Assembly: GCA_003171295.1 (NCBI GenBank)
Contig: PMYF01000317.1
Span: forward strand, 1-12,851
DNA length: 12,851 bases
Reading direction: 5' to 3'
Origin: Acidobacteriota bacterium
Lineage (GTDB): Bacteria; Acidobacteriota; Terriglobia; UBA7540
Below the pieces are notes generated by a model. That model had not been told where the DNA came from. It searched no databases and worked only from the letters and a program-made list of their open reading frames with translations. The stretch's first letter is position 1, and the number at the start of each line of letters is the position of its first letter. The position numbers and the translations under genes are program-made. This document shows, piece by piece, positions 1 through 5,819 of this stretch.

Positions 1-213
1 CCTGGCTTGCTCGGCCCGGTAGGCATCAAGCTCGATACCGTAGCGAAACACCTCAGCACCGCTGGTGATGACCTCAAACGCCACGCCATCGCCAACACAC
101 GGGTCGATCGCGGACGACGGACCATCTGGAAACCAGAGGAATCTGCGAATACACTGGGCTTCGGAAAATGGCAGCGGGTAGAATCCGAGACGACTTTTGC
201 CCTGGAAGCGCAA
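1..213 (-). CDS. DUF6094-like SAM-dependent methyltransferase, N-terminal 71 residues (runs off the window)
   Basis: The minus strand reads MRFQGKSRLGFYPLP near the N-terminus, then DPCVGDGVAF at about residues 37-46, and YGIELDAYRAEQA at the window edge. The second block is a class I SAM-binding motif I and the acidic GIELD block is motif II. The FYPLP opening with DPCVGDG resembles DUF6094 methyltransferase-like proteins; that family name is from memory. I chose the TTG at 213 because AAAGGAG (221-227) lies 7 bases upstream and the protein then opens with the MRF segment expected for the family. An in-frame ATG at 282 lies inside a repeated motif (274-291) and is less likely. The substrate is not visible and the catalytic motif (NPPY or DPPY type) would lie beyond position 1. 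Confidence 0.6.
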   Translation of the reverse strand, partial: MRFQGKSRLGFYPLPFSEAQCIRRFLWFPDGPSSAIDPCVGDGVAFEVITSGAEVFRYGIELDAYRAEQAR

Positions 214-220
214 GGGTGGG

Positions 221-227
221 CTCCTTT
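221..227 (-). promoter_or_regulatory. Shine-Dalgarno site deciding a TTG start
   Basis: Read on the minus strand this is AAAGGAG, 7 bases before the TTG at 213. It is the only strong ribosome-binding site near the 5' end of the methyltransferase fragment, and it favours the TTG over the upstream in-frame ATG at 282. Confidence 0.5.
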
Positions 228-250
228 CTCTGAAGAGCTTGGGTGTGAGA

Positions 251-564
251 TTTGAACCATAAGATGGCAGTAATGGAAGCATAACGTGGCATCGGTGGGG
301 TTCCCTTCTGCCCCAAAGCAGCGTTCGCGTGATGATCGTGCAGTGTTCTTTGCACTATCTCCTTCGAAGTGAAGGCTCTCCGGGTTGGAATTGTCGCGAG
401 GCCAATTGGCACTTACTGCCACTTTATCCTTCCATTTTGCACTTAATGCCAACTTATGATCCAAACCGGCCATGGGCGCCTGGGTGGCTGTATTGATCTG
501 AAAGCGTTTATGCAACCGGAACTGTCATTTTATGGTTCAAAACGCTGCCACATTATGGCTCAAG
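251..564. repeat. Six copies of an 18-19 bp motif in three pairs, resembling IS21-type terminal repeats
   Basis: The copies follow the pattern TGCCAnnTTATGnTTCAA. Two are on the minus strand, at 251-269 (TGCCATCTTATGGTTCAAA) and 274-291 (TGCCACGTTATGCTTCCA). Four are on the plus strand, at 417-434, 447-465 (TGCCAACTTATGATCCAAA), 523-540 (TGTCATTTTATGGTTCAA) and 546-564 (TGCCACATTATGGCTCAAG). Within pairs the spacing is 22, 30 and 23 bp. IS21-family elements carry multiple short repeats at their ends, bound by the IstA transposase, so these are probably three end remnants. No istA or istB gene is visible here. The rest of 214-900 shows no convincing gene. Confidence 0.45.
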
Positions 565-921
565 TCTCAGGGTGATTGTCATGGTGACATCGTAATGAAG
601 CTATAAGAACTGTCCCGCTACCAAGGGTCATGGGGATCCAGAGGTTTCGCGCACCGCACTCAGATGGGAGTCGTGATAACACCTGAAAATGTCGAGAACC
701 CGGTCAACGAATGGCGAACCAACGACTATTGAGTCCAGGCGGCCACTTCTACGAGTAGGGCGTTATACATCCAAGTGGAGCGGGAGCTTCAACGACCGTA
801 GTTCAGGCGTTATCGTGTTTTCTTGTGGTAAGGGCTGTTCCAGTAAGCCGCTACCGCGGCAGAATCGTATCCCCACATTGTCGTAGTTTGCGCATAATCG
901 GTGACCGAAGGGAGGTCACTT
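565..921. other. Non-coding stretch upstream of the IS91-type element genes
   Basis: No supportable gene is seen. The stretch probably contains the left (terIS-type) end of the IS91-like element, but I cannot place the boundary. Small dyads occur, such as CCACTT with AAGTGG across about 743-779 and GCCGC with GCGGC near 848-861. The short open frame at 689-886 has no recognisable protein features. Confidence 0.4.
900..920 (+). promoter_or_regulatory. Hairpin overlapping the ribosome-binding site of the tyrosine recombinase gene
   Basis: GTGACC (901-906) and GGTCAC (914-919) form a perfect 6-bp stem with a 7-base loop, extendable by a G-T pair at 900/920. The Shine-Dalgarno GGGAGG (910-915) spans the loop and the right arm, and the ATG at 922 follows at once. 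Such a fold could hide the ribosome-binding site on some transcripts, as known for IS10 and IS50 read-through RNAs. It could also be a DNA operator. Confidence 0.4.
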
Positions 922-1797
922 ATGACCCAACTACGTCAACGAATGATCGAGGATCTGCGACTCCGTAACTTCTCCGATCAAACGATCCGCTCCTACATCG
1001 GAGCGGTCGCCGAGTTTGCGCGCTACTTCCACAAGTCGCCCCAACAACTGGGCCCTGAACACATCCGTCAGTACCAGTTGCACCTACTCAATAAGCGCAA
1101 GCTGGCCTGGTCCACCTTTCGCGTTCGCCTCTCGGCGCTCAAGTTTCTCTACACCCACGTTCTGAAGCAACCCTGGTTTGACCAGGAAGTTGCCAAACCC
1201 AAGGAGCGTCGCAAGCTCCCGAGCGTCTTGAGTCGAGACGAAGTGCGAGCCTTGCTCGATGCCACCGTGAACCTCAAGCATCGAGCCCTGTTGGCCACGA
1301 TGTACGCGACGGGCTTGCGCTGCGCAGAAGTGCAGCAATTAAAAGTGACGGATATCGACAGCCCGCGGATGGTCATCCACGTCCGGGAAGGCAAGGGTAA
1401 ATACCCGCGCCAAGTCATGCTGTCGCCCAAGCTGCTGGAGTTGCTCCGCATCTACTGGCGTTGGCGGAAGCCGAAGGATTGGCTGTTTCCTGGGCAAAGG
1501 CCTGGGATACCCATGCACCTCTCAGGGATTCGGCAGATCTGCCAGCAACTTCGGAAGAAGGCAGGCATTACCAGAACTTTTAGCCCCCATGTGATGAGGC
1601 ACTCGTTTGCGACACACCTGCTGGATGACGGTGTCGACCTGCGCACCATCCAGGTGTTGCTCGGTCACGCCCAGCTCAAGACCACGGCCCGTTATCTGCA
1701 TGTCTCCGAACTCAGGCTCCGGACGACGGCCAGCCCTCTGGACAGCTTGGCGATTGCTGAGAGGCTGACCTCGGACGGGGACGGTCGGAGAAGGTGA
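922..1797 (+). CDS. Tyrosine recombinase/integrase of the IS91-type element
   Basis: A 291-residue phage-integrase-family protein. Residues 1-80 form the SAM-like core-binding domain (LRQRMIEDLRLRNFSDQTI onward), and about 97-270 form the catalytic domain. All catalytic positions are present: Arg133 in ATGLRCAEV, Lys in GKGKYPRQ (about 158-160), His223 and Arg226 in SPHVMRHSF, His249 in LLGHAQLKTT, and the nucleophile Tyr258 in ARYLHVS. The ATG at 922 is preferred over the in-frame GTG at 901 because GGGAGG (910-915) sits 6 bases before it. The stop overlaps the start of the transposase gene by four bases (GTGA), which implies translational coupling. Such recombinases accompany a subset of IS91 elements; their role in transposition is not clear to me, though resolving or integrating a circular intermediate is possible. 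Confidence 0.9.
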   Translation: MTQLRQRMIEDLRLRNFSDQTIRSYIGAVAEFARYFHKSPQQLGPEHIRQYQLHLLNKRKLAWSTFRVRLSALKFLYTHVLKQPWFDQEVAKPKERRKLPSVLSRDEVRALLDATVNLKHRALLATMYATGLRCAEVQQLKVTDIDSPRMVIHVREGKGKYPRQVMLSPKLLELLRIYWRWRKPKDWLFPGQRPGIPMHLSGIRQICQQLRKKAGITRTFSPHVMRHSFATHLLDDGVDLRTIQVLLGHAQLKTTARYLHVSELRLRTTASPLDSLAIAERLTSDGDGRRR

Positions 1798-2999
1798 AGG
1801 AATCTCGGCTGGAAGTCGCCGAGGTCTTTCGCCAATACGGAGCGCGCTTCCTGAGCCGCTGGGGGCACACCGTCTCGGCTTCCCAGCGGAAAGCGCTTCA
1901 TGACCTCGCGGCTTGCCGCACCGCCGCCTTGGGCGGTCGGCTGGAGCGATGCGATTCCTGCGCTCATCGGGTGGTCGCTTTCAACTCCTGCCGTAATCGT
2001 CACTGCCCCAAGTGCCAGTCGACATCTCGCGACCGCTGGCTGGCCAAGCAGGCCCAGCAACTGCTGCCCGTACCCTACTGCCACGTGGTGTTCACTGTTC
2101 CCAAGGCCCTCGCTTACCTGGGTCTGCAGAATCAGCGCCGGTTCTATGCTCTCTTGTTTCGTGCTGTGGCCGAGACCCTGCTCACCATCGCTGCCGATCG
2201 GCGACATCTGGGGGCGCGCCTCGGCTTTCTTGCCGTGCTTCACACCTGGAGTCAGAACTTGCTGCACCACCCGCACGTGCATTGCTTGGTGCCGGCCGGA
2301 GGACTGGCCCTCGACGGATCACGATGGATAACCTGTCGGCCAAAGTTCTTCCTGCCCGCCCAAGTCCTGAGCTGTTTGTTCCGGAAGAAGCTGCTGGCCT
2401 TCCTGAAAGTAGCTTTTGCCGAAGGCAAGCTGCAGTTCAGCGGGCAACTGGCCGGGCTCGCCGACCCCGCTACATTCCATTCCTGGCTCGATCCACAGGG
2501 CAAGCCCAAGTGGGTCGTCTATGCTAAGCCTCCCTTGCACGGCCCCCAGCACGTGCTCCAATATCTGGCTCGTTATACCCACCGCGTGGCCATCTCCAAC
2601 GGCCGATTGGTGAGCTTGGCAGACGATCGTGTCCACTTCCGGTGGCGGGATTCGAAGGATGGCAAACGCCTCAAGATCATGAGTCTGGAGGCCGTGGAAT
2701 TCATCCGCCGTTTCCTTCTCCACGTCCTCCCCGTCGGTTTCGTCAAAATCCGCCACTTCGGATTCCTCGCCAACCGCAATCGAGCCCAGGCCCTGGCGCT
2801 TTGCCGGCAACACTTGCACTCCGGCGCTCACGACCTCTCCCTCTCTGAGTTGCTCACACCGGAGCAACGGCAGGCGATGGAACGTCGCTGTCCCCACTGT
2901 CGGCAGGGCACGCTTCATCTCGTGGCTCTGCTCTCGGTGGAAGAATTGATGATTTATATGCACCCCACTACCGCTGCGGACTTTATCGATTCCTCATAA
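1794..2999 (+). CDS. IS91-family HUH (Y2) transposase
   Basis: A 401-residue rolling-circle transposase starting at GTG 1794, inside the stop of the upstream recombinase gene, with GGAG just before it. The N-terminal zinc-binding region has CDSC (53-56) and CRNRHCPKC (66-74). The HUH metal-binding motif is HPHVHCLV, with His161 and His163. The catalytic tyrosines are Tyr257 and Tyr261 in YLARYTHR, the YxxxY arrangement of IS91-type enzymes. A further CPHC pair lies near residue 366. The length fits IS91 transposases (about 400 residues). These enzymes nick at oriIS, stay attached to the 5' end and drive one-strand replicative transfer, sometimes carrying flanking DNA when terIS is missed. No frameshift or missing key residue is seen, so the enzyme looks functional. 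Confidence 0.93.
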   Translation: MKESRLEVAEVFRQYGARFLSRWGHTVSASQRKALHDLAACRTAALGGRLERCDSCAHRVVAFNSCRNRHCPKCQSTSRDRWLAKQAQQLLPVPYCHVVFTVPKALAYLGLQNQRRFYALLFRAVAETLLTIAADRRHLGARLGFLAVLHTWSQNLLHHPHVHCLVPAGGLALDGSRWITCRPKFFLPAQVLSCLFRKKLLAFLKVAFAEGKLQFSGQLAGLADPATFHSWLDPQGKPKWVVYAKPPLHGPQHVLQYLARYTHRVAISNGRLVSLADDRVHFRWRDSKDGKRLKIMSLEAVEFIRRFLLHVLPVGFVKIRHFGFLANRNRAQALALCRQHLHSGAHDLSLSELLTPEQRQAMERRCPHCRQGTLHLVALLSVEELMIYMHPTTAADFIDSS

Positions 3000-3247
3000 A
3001 GATGATGACCGGAAGCGCAGACCATCGACGACCACCCAGCTGGCCCTCAGGCCCGCATCGGGACGGGTGTGCCCTGATCCCTCCCCTCGCTTCCTCATCA
3101 CCTCCCCTTCAACCCAGTCCCGCCTTCCGTTCCTCCCTCAACCTGCCGACCACAGTCACAAGTCCCTTCCCTATGCTTCGCTATCCCCACGCCTCGCCGC
3201 TCCCTTCACCTATTCAATACCCATAGGCCCGCGGCTTACTGGAACAC

Positions 3248-3321
3248 GCCGTATCGGCAATGCTCCGGCCACCTTCTCGGCCTACCCAGGGTCCCTGCTT
3301 CAGGAGCACTGCCGATACGGC
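3248..3321. repeat. Long imperfect hairpin in the IS91-type 3' tail (candidate oriIS structure)
   Basis: The arm at 3248-3266 (GCCGTATCGGCAATGCTCC) pairs with 3303-3321 at 18 of 19 positions, with a loop of 36 bases. Farther out, GGCTTAC (3233-3239) pairs with a copy at about 3347-3353, and AACAC/GTGTT also pair, so the cruciform may extend to about 3230-3360. IS91-type origins carry palindromic structure near the replication start, so this is a reasonable oriIS component. Confidence 0.5.
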
Positions 3322-3367
3322 CCTAATGTGTTATCGACAGATATTGGTAAGCCCTTGGCGGCGAGGT

Positions 3368-3394
3368 AGGAGCTATTTCCTCGAACGCCGTTTG
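3368..3394 (+). repeat. 27-bp direct repeat, copy 1 (IS91-type 3' end)
   Basis: It starts AGGAGCTATTTCC and ends GAACGCCGTTTG. The second copy, at 8351-8377, matches at 25 of 27 positions. The GAAC inside it matches the IS91-type target tetranucleotide. It probably marks the oriIS end of the element. Confidence 0.55.
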
Positions 3395-3398
3395 ACAT

Positions 3399-3426
3399 CA
3401 GAGTCTCTGGTGAGAACGAGACTCTG
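3399..3426. terminator. Hairpin just past the stop codon of the mscS-like gene
   Basis: CAGAGTCTC (3399-3407) pairs perfectly with GAGACTCTG (3418-3426) around a 10-base loop. Outer ACAT/ATGT pairing extends it to 3395-3442. It lies about 20 bases after the minus-strand stop at 3447. No T-run follows on the minus strand, so it is at best a weak or factor-assisted terminator, or part of the mobile-element junction. Confidence 0.3.
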
Positions 3427-3446
3427 CCCTCCCCGCTGATGTGATT

Positions 3447-5327
3447 TTACCGGTGGCCCGCGACCGGTGGATCAGGAGGAATTTCGGCAGACGGTATTAT
3501 CTTCGCTCCCTGGTGCAGCAGCTTCACCACAGCGTGGTTCAATCGGTAGCGCGCATCCGATCGTTCCCCGGCCCGTATAATATACCGCACGATCAAATCC
3601 ACTCCGTGATCAGTAGGTTTCACGTTTACGGTAGGCCCATCGGAAAACGACCTCACACCGTAGCGAGGGCTGAGGCTTTGCCATTCTTTTTCCGCAAGTT
3701 GCGCATTGCCTTTAGTTTCATTCGCCACGATGTCGCGGATCTTTTCAATGAGTGGATAAGGATCCTGACCCACTGCAACGAGCACGTGTAACTCGTCCCA
3801 GAGCCACTGCCCGGAGGTTGAGAAATTAAAGTAGTAGCCCTCTACGGCAAAGCTGTTGAGGAAGGCCACCTGCCGGCCGGTTGGCTGTCCGGCATCGGTC
3901 CAGTTCCCGGTCTCGAGTAAAATGGTACGCAAGAGTCCAATCTCAACCACTTCGCCGCGTACGCCTTTGATTTCCACCCGTTCGCCGACGCGAATTCCGT
4001 TGCGGCCCATCAGCACGAACCATCCCATGAATGACACGATGAAATCTTTCAGCGCCACCGTGAGGCCCGCGGTCGCGAGACCGATGATGGTTGACAACTG
4101 ACTGGGCACGCCAAATATCACGAATAGAATCACCAATACGGCCAGCGCCTGCAAGCTGAAGCGAACCACCGCGTGGAGCGTTGCTTGTTGCTTCTGCTCC
4201 AGGGTCATCCGAACCAAAAAGCGGTCGATCAACCGGTTGATGAGAAACGGGACGAGCAGCAGGAGAAAAATCCAGAGGGCAGACAGGATGATGTCGTGCA
4301 GCGCCGAGCGCCGATCCGCACTCACCAGAATAATCCACTGGCCGTAATTCGAGCCCACCTCCTGGAAATCCTGGATTCGCTTATTCAGGATCGCGAGGCT
4401 CTTCTGTTCCGCGGAAAGATGTTGAAGCAACGCGACCGCGGCGGCCGTCGTCTCTCTCGAATCTGGCGCGACGGGCGGGGCGGCGTTTTGATTGCCGCTA
4501 CGGAACGCGTTGGTTACCTGCTCGGTCAGTCCCTTGCTTTGCGCTTGTTCTTTTTCGAGCTGCTGCGCGAGCGCGTCATGGTCGCGCGCGCGCGCGGCCG
4601 CCGCACTGAGGGCCTCCTGTTGGGCCTGGCGTAGTTGGTCCTGCTTCCGGCGGATCGCACTCCATCGGGACCATTTTGCGAGAAGGCTGTCTGAGGAAAA
4701 TCTCGGTGTTGTCTGATTGGTGGAAACGAACTGGACCGATTCCGCCCTGTTTGCTGCCGCCTTGTGTTCCTCCACAAGTTGCTGGACCTTGCTGTGTGGG
4801 TCGCCTCCGGCCCGAAACAGATCCTCTTTGGCGTCCGCCAAACCCTCTTTGTAAAGATCCAGCTCGGCCTGACTGACGTCAAGCTGCTGCTGCAAGACCT
4901 CCTGCTTATCGCCTCTGGAATTCTTAACCGCTTCCGCTAGCTGCTTTACTTTCTCTTGGCGCGCCAGGATTGCCGTTTGTATTCTTTCGATCCGTTGTTG
5001 AAAGGCGCGTGCTTCTGGGCTCAGGGAAACAGACTGGTTGCCGGTTGCCTCGAGAGCGGCAGCCAACTCCAGGTCCAACTCGCGATCAGCGACGCGCAGC
5101 ACAGCTTGTGCCAGTTGCTGTTCCTCGGGGGTTATCGCCAGAGCAGACAGCTGGCGGGCGGTTTCCAGATAGTGCTGATCAATCTGTTCGCTGCCTGCCG
5201 TCGCCGGTTTCGCGCTTTTGTTTCGGCCCGGAAGGTTGGGCGCGCCGGGCGTCAGGAACAGCCCAGCCACGGCCACTGCGACGAGCCCCAGCAATCCGAT
5301 CAGGGTCCATTTCTGCGACGTTTTCAT
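3447..5327 (-). CDS. MscS-family mechanosensitive ion channel with long N-terminal coiled-coil region
   Basis: A 626-residue membrane protein. Residues 7-26 form a hydrophobic signal or anchor segment. About 45-325 is Gln/Glu/Ala/Lys-rich and predicted coiled coil, probably periplasmic, like the extended N-termini of MscK/YbiO-type channels. Membrane helices lie near 346-368, 385-406 and 411-431. The last is the pore-lining helix with the small-residue pattern GLATAGLTVALKDF, followed by the MscS beta domain (RVGERVEIKGVRGEVVEIGL, 446-465). The C-terminal alpha/beta domain covers about 505-610. Such channels open under membrane tension to release solutes on osmotic downshock. The start at 5327 is followed by a good leader, although no clear Shine-Dalgarno precedes it. 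The gene is monocistronic as far as can be seen and intact. Confidence 0.88.
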   Translation of the reverse strand: MKTSQKWTLIGLLGLVAVAVAGLFLTPGAPNLPGRNKSAKPATAGSEQIDQHYLETARQLSALAITPEEQQLAQAVLRVADRELDLELAAALEATGNQSVSLSPEARAFQQRIERIQTAILARQEKVKQLAEAVKNSRGDKQEVLQQQLDVSQAELDLYKEGLADAKEDLFRAGGDPHSKVQQLVEEHKAAANRAESVQFVSTNQTTPRFSSDSLLAKWSRWSAIRRKQDQLRQAQQEALSAAAARARDHDALAQQLEKEQAQSKGLTEQVTNAFRSGNQNAAPPVAPDSRETTAAAVALLQHLSAEQKSLAILNKRIQDFQEVGSNYGQWIILVSADRRSALHDIILSALWIFLLLLVPFLINRLIDRFLVRMTLEQKQQATLHAVVRFSLQALAVLVILFVIFGVPSQLSTIIGLATAGLTVALKDFIVSFMGWFVLMGRNGIRVGERVEIKGVRGEVVEIGLLRTILLETGNWTDAGQPTGRQVAFLNSFAVEGYYFNFSTSGQWLWDELHVLVAVGQDPYPLIEKIRDIVANETKGNAQLAEKEWQSLSPRYGVRSFSDGPTVNVKPTDHGVDLIVRYIIRAGERSDARYRLNHAVVKLLHQGAKIIPSAEIPPDPPVAGHR

Positions 5328-5355
5328 AAGGTTAGCCAGGACTACTAATATGAGA

Positions 5356-5675
5356 GCGGGCAGCCACGGTCAGCGTTTTTCTGCGTGGGCTTTTCTCATG
5401 GCCGGTGCTCCAGCGGCGACCGTATATAGTCAATCTGGATGGGGCACCCCGCTACCGTTGCCTTACCCCAAGCAAAATTGTTGTAACTCAACCACCGCCG
5501 ATCTTCCGGCCGCTTCACGAGCCCCTTGCACGCGAGATTCAACTATTCCTGCAGGTTATCCCTTCATCATCAAGGGAGAACCCACAGTCAGAAAAACGCT
5601 GACCGTGGCTACCGCTTCGCCATCAAGGGAAGAACCCAACGGTCAGCAAACCACTGACCATGGTTACGCGCTCCG
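5356..5675. repeat. REP-like palindromic repeat, three copies (one inverted, two in tandem)
   Basis: Two tandem units of about 53 bp begin with ATCAAGGGAGAACCC (5569) and ATCAAGGGAAGAACCC (5622). Each carries a hairpin: GTCAG/CTGAC in the first, GGTCAG/CTGACC in the second, with outer CCA/TGG pairing conserved despite base changes. A third copy lies inverted: 22 bases at 5362-5383 are the exact reverse complement of 5589-5610 (core CAGAAAAACGCTGACC). Extragenic position and dyad symmetry make this REP-like. No REP-associated transposase is in the window. Confidence 0.6.
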
Positions 5676-5769
5676 TGGTAGGAGGTCACGTGTGTGACGC
5701 CCCCCGCACGTGTAGAGGACGCACCCGGATACGATCAACGACGGAATCAGCGGGTTTCAGTGTACCCCG

Positions 5770-5805
5770 GCAGGCCGGTCGCGCTTGCGCAACGAGCCGA
5801 CCTGC
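5770..5805. terminator. Hairpin downstream of the DUF6600 gene
   Basis: GCAGG (5770-5774) pairs with CCTGC (5801-5805), and GGTCG with CGACC inside it, starting 15 bases after the minus-strand stop at 5820. No T-run follows, so its role as a terminator is uncertain. Confidence 0.3.
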
Positions 5806-5819
5806 GGGTCGACGTACTG

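Larger units (their letters stand above)
900..3394 (+). mobile_element. IS91-family element with an accessory tyrosine recombinase (left end unresolved)
   Basis: Two overlapping plus-strand genes, a tyrosine recombinase and an IS91-type HUH transposase, are followed by about 400 bp of non-coding DNA. IS91 elements move by rolling-circle replication from an oriIS beyond the 3' end of the transposase gene, and lack conventional inverted repeats and target duplications. The 3' tail here is pyrimidine-rich, then has a long imperfect hairpin (3248-3321) and a 27-bp sequence containing GAAC (3368-3394). GAAC is a known IS91-type target tetranucleotide. I take 3394 as a provisional right edge because the 27-bp sequence recurs at 8351 and similarity stops there. 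The left edge lies somewhere upstream of 900. Both genes look intact. Confidence 0.65.
3000..3446. other. 3' non-coding region of the IS91-type element up to the mscS-like gene
   Basis: No gene is supported. The first 230 bases are pyrimidine-rich on the plus strand, so frames stay open by composition but give proline/serine-rich, unconvincing products. The stretch then holds the hairpin at 3248-3321, the 27-bp repeat at 3368-3394 and a second hairpin at 3399-3426. Confidence 0.5.
5328..5819. other. Gene-free spacer between the mscS-like and DUF6600 genes
   Basis: About 490 bases without a supportable gene. It holds three copies of a palindromic repeat (5362-5383 inverted, 5569-5621 and 5622-5675) and a hairpin after the DUF6600 gene (5770-5805). 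The promoter of the mscS-like gene must lie here, but I see no convincing -35/-10 pair. Confidence 0.5.

Noticed and set aside
689..886. 65-codon open frame upstream of the recombinase gene
   Set aside because: There is no recognisable domain or ribosome-binding site, and it probably lies in the non-coding left end of the IS91-type element.
3002..3226. Small plus-strand open frame after the transposase gene
   Set aside because: The frame is open because the strand is pyrimidine-rich. The product is low-complexity Pro/Ser and has no ribosome-binding site or family features.
3368..3394. The 27-bp repeat pair as a phage attachment site (attL/attR)
   Set aside because: The DNA between the copies holds ordinary envelope genes without a phage integrase at the inner edge, and the first copy sits at the end of an IS91-type element.
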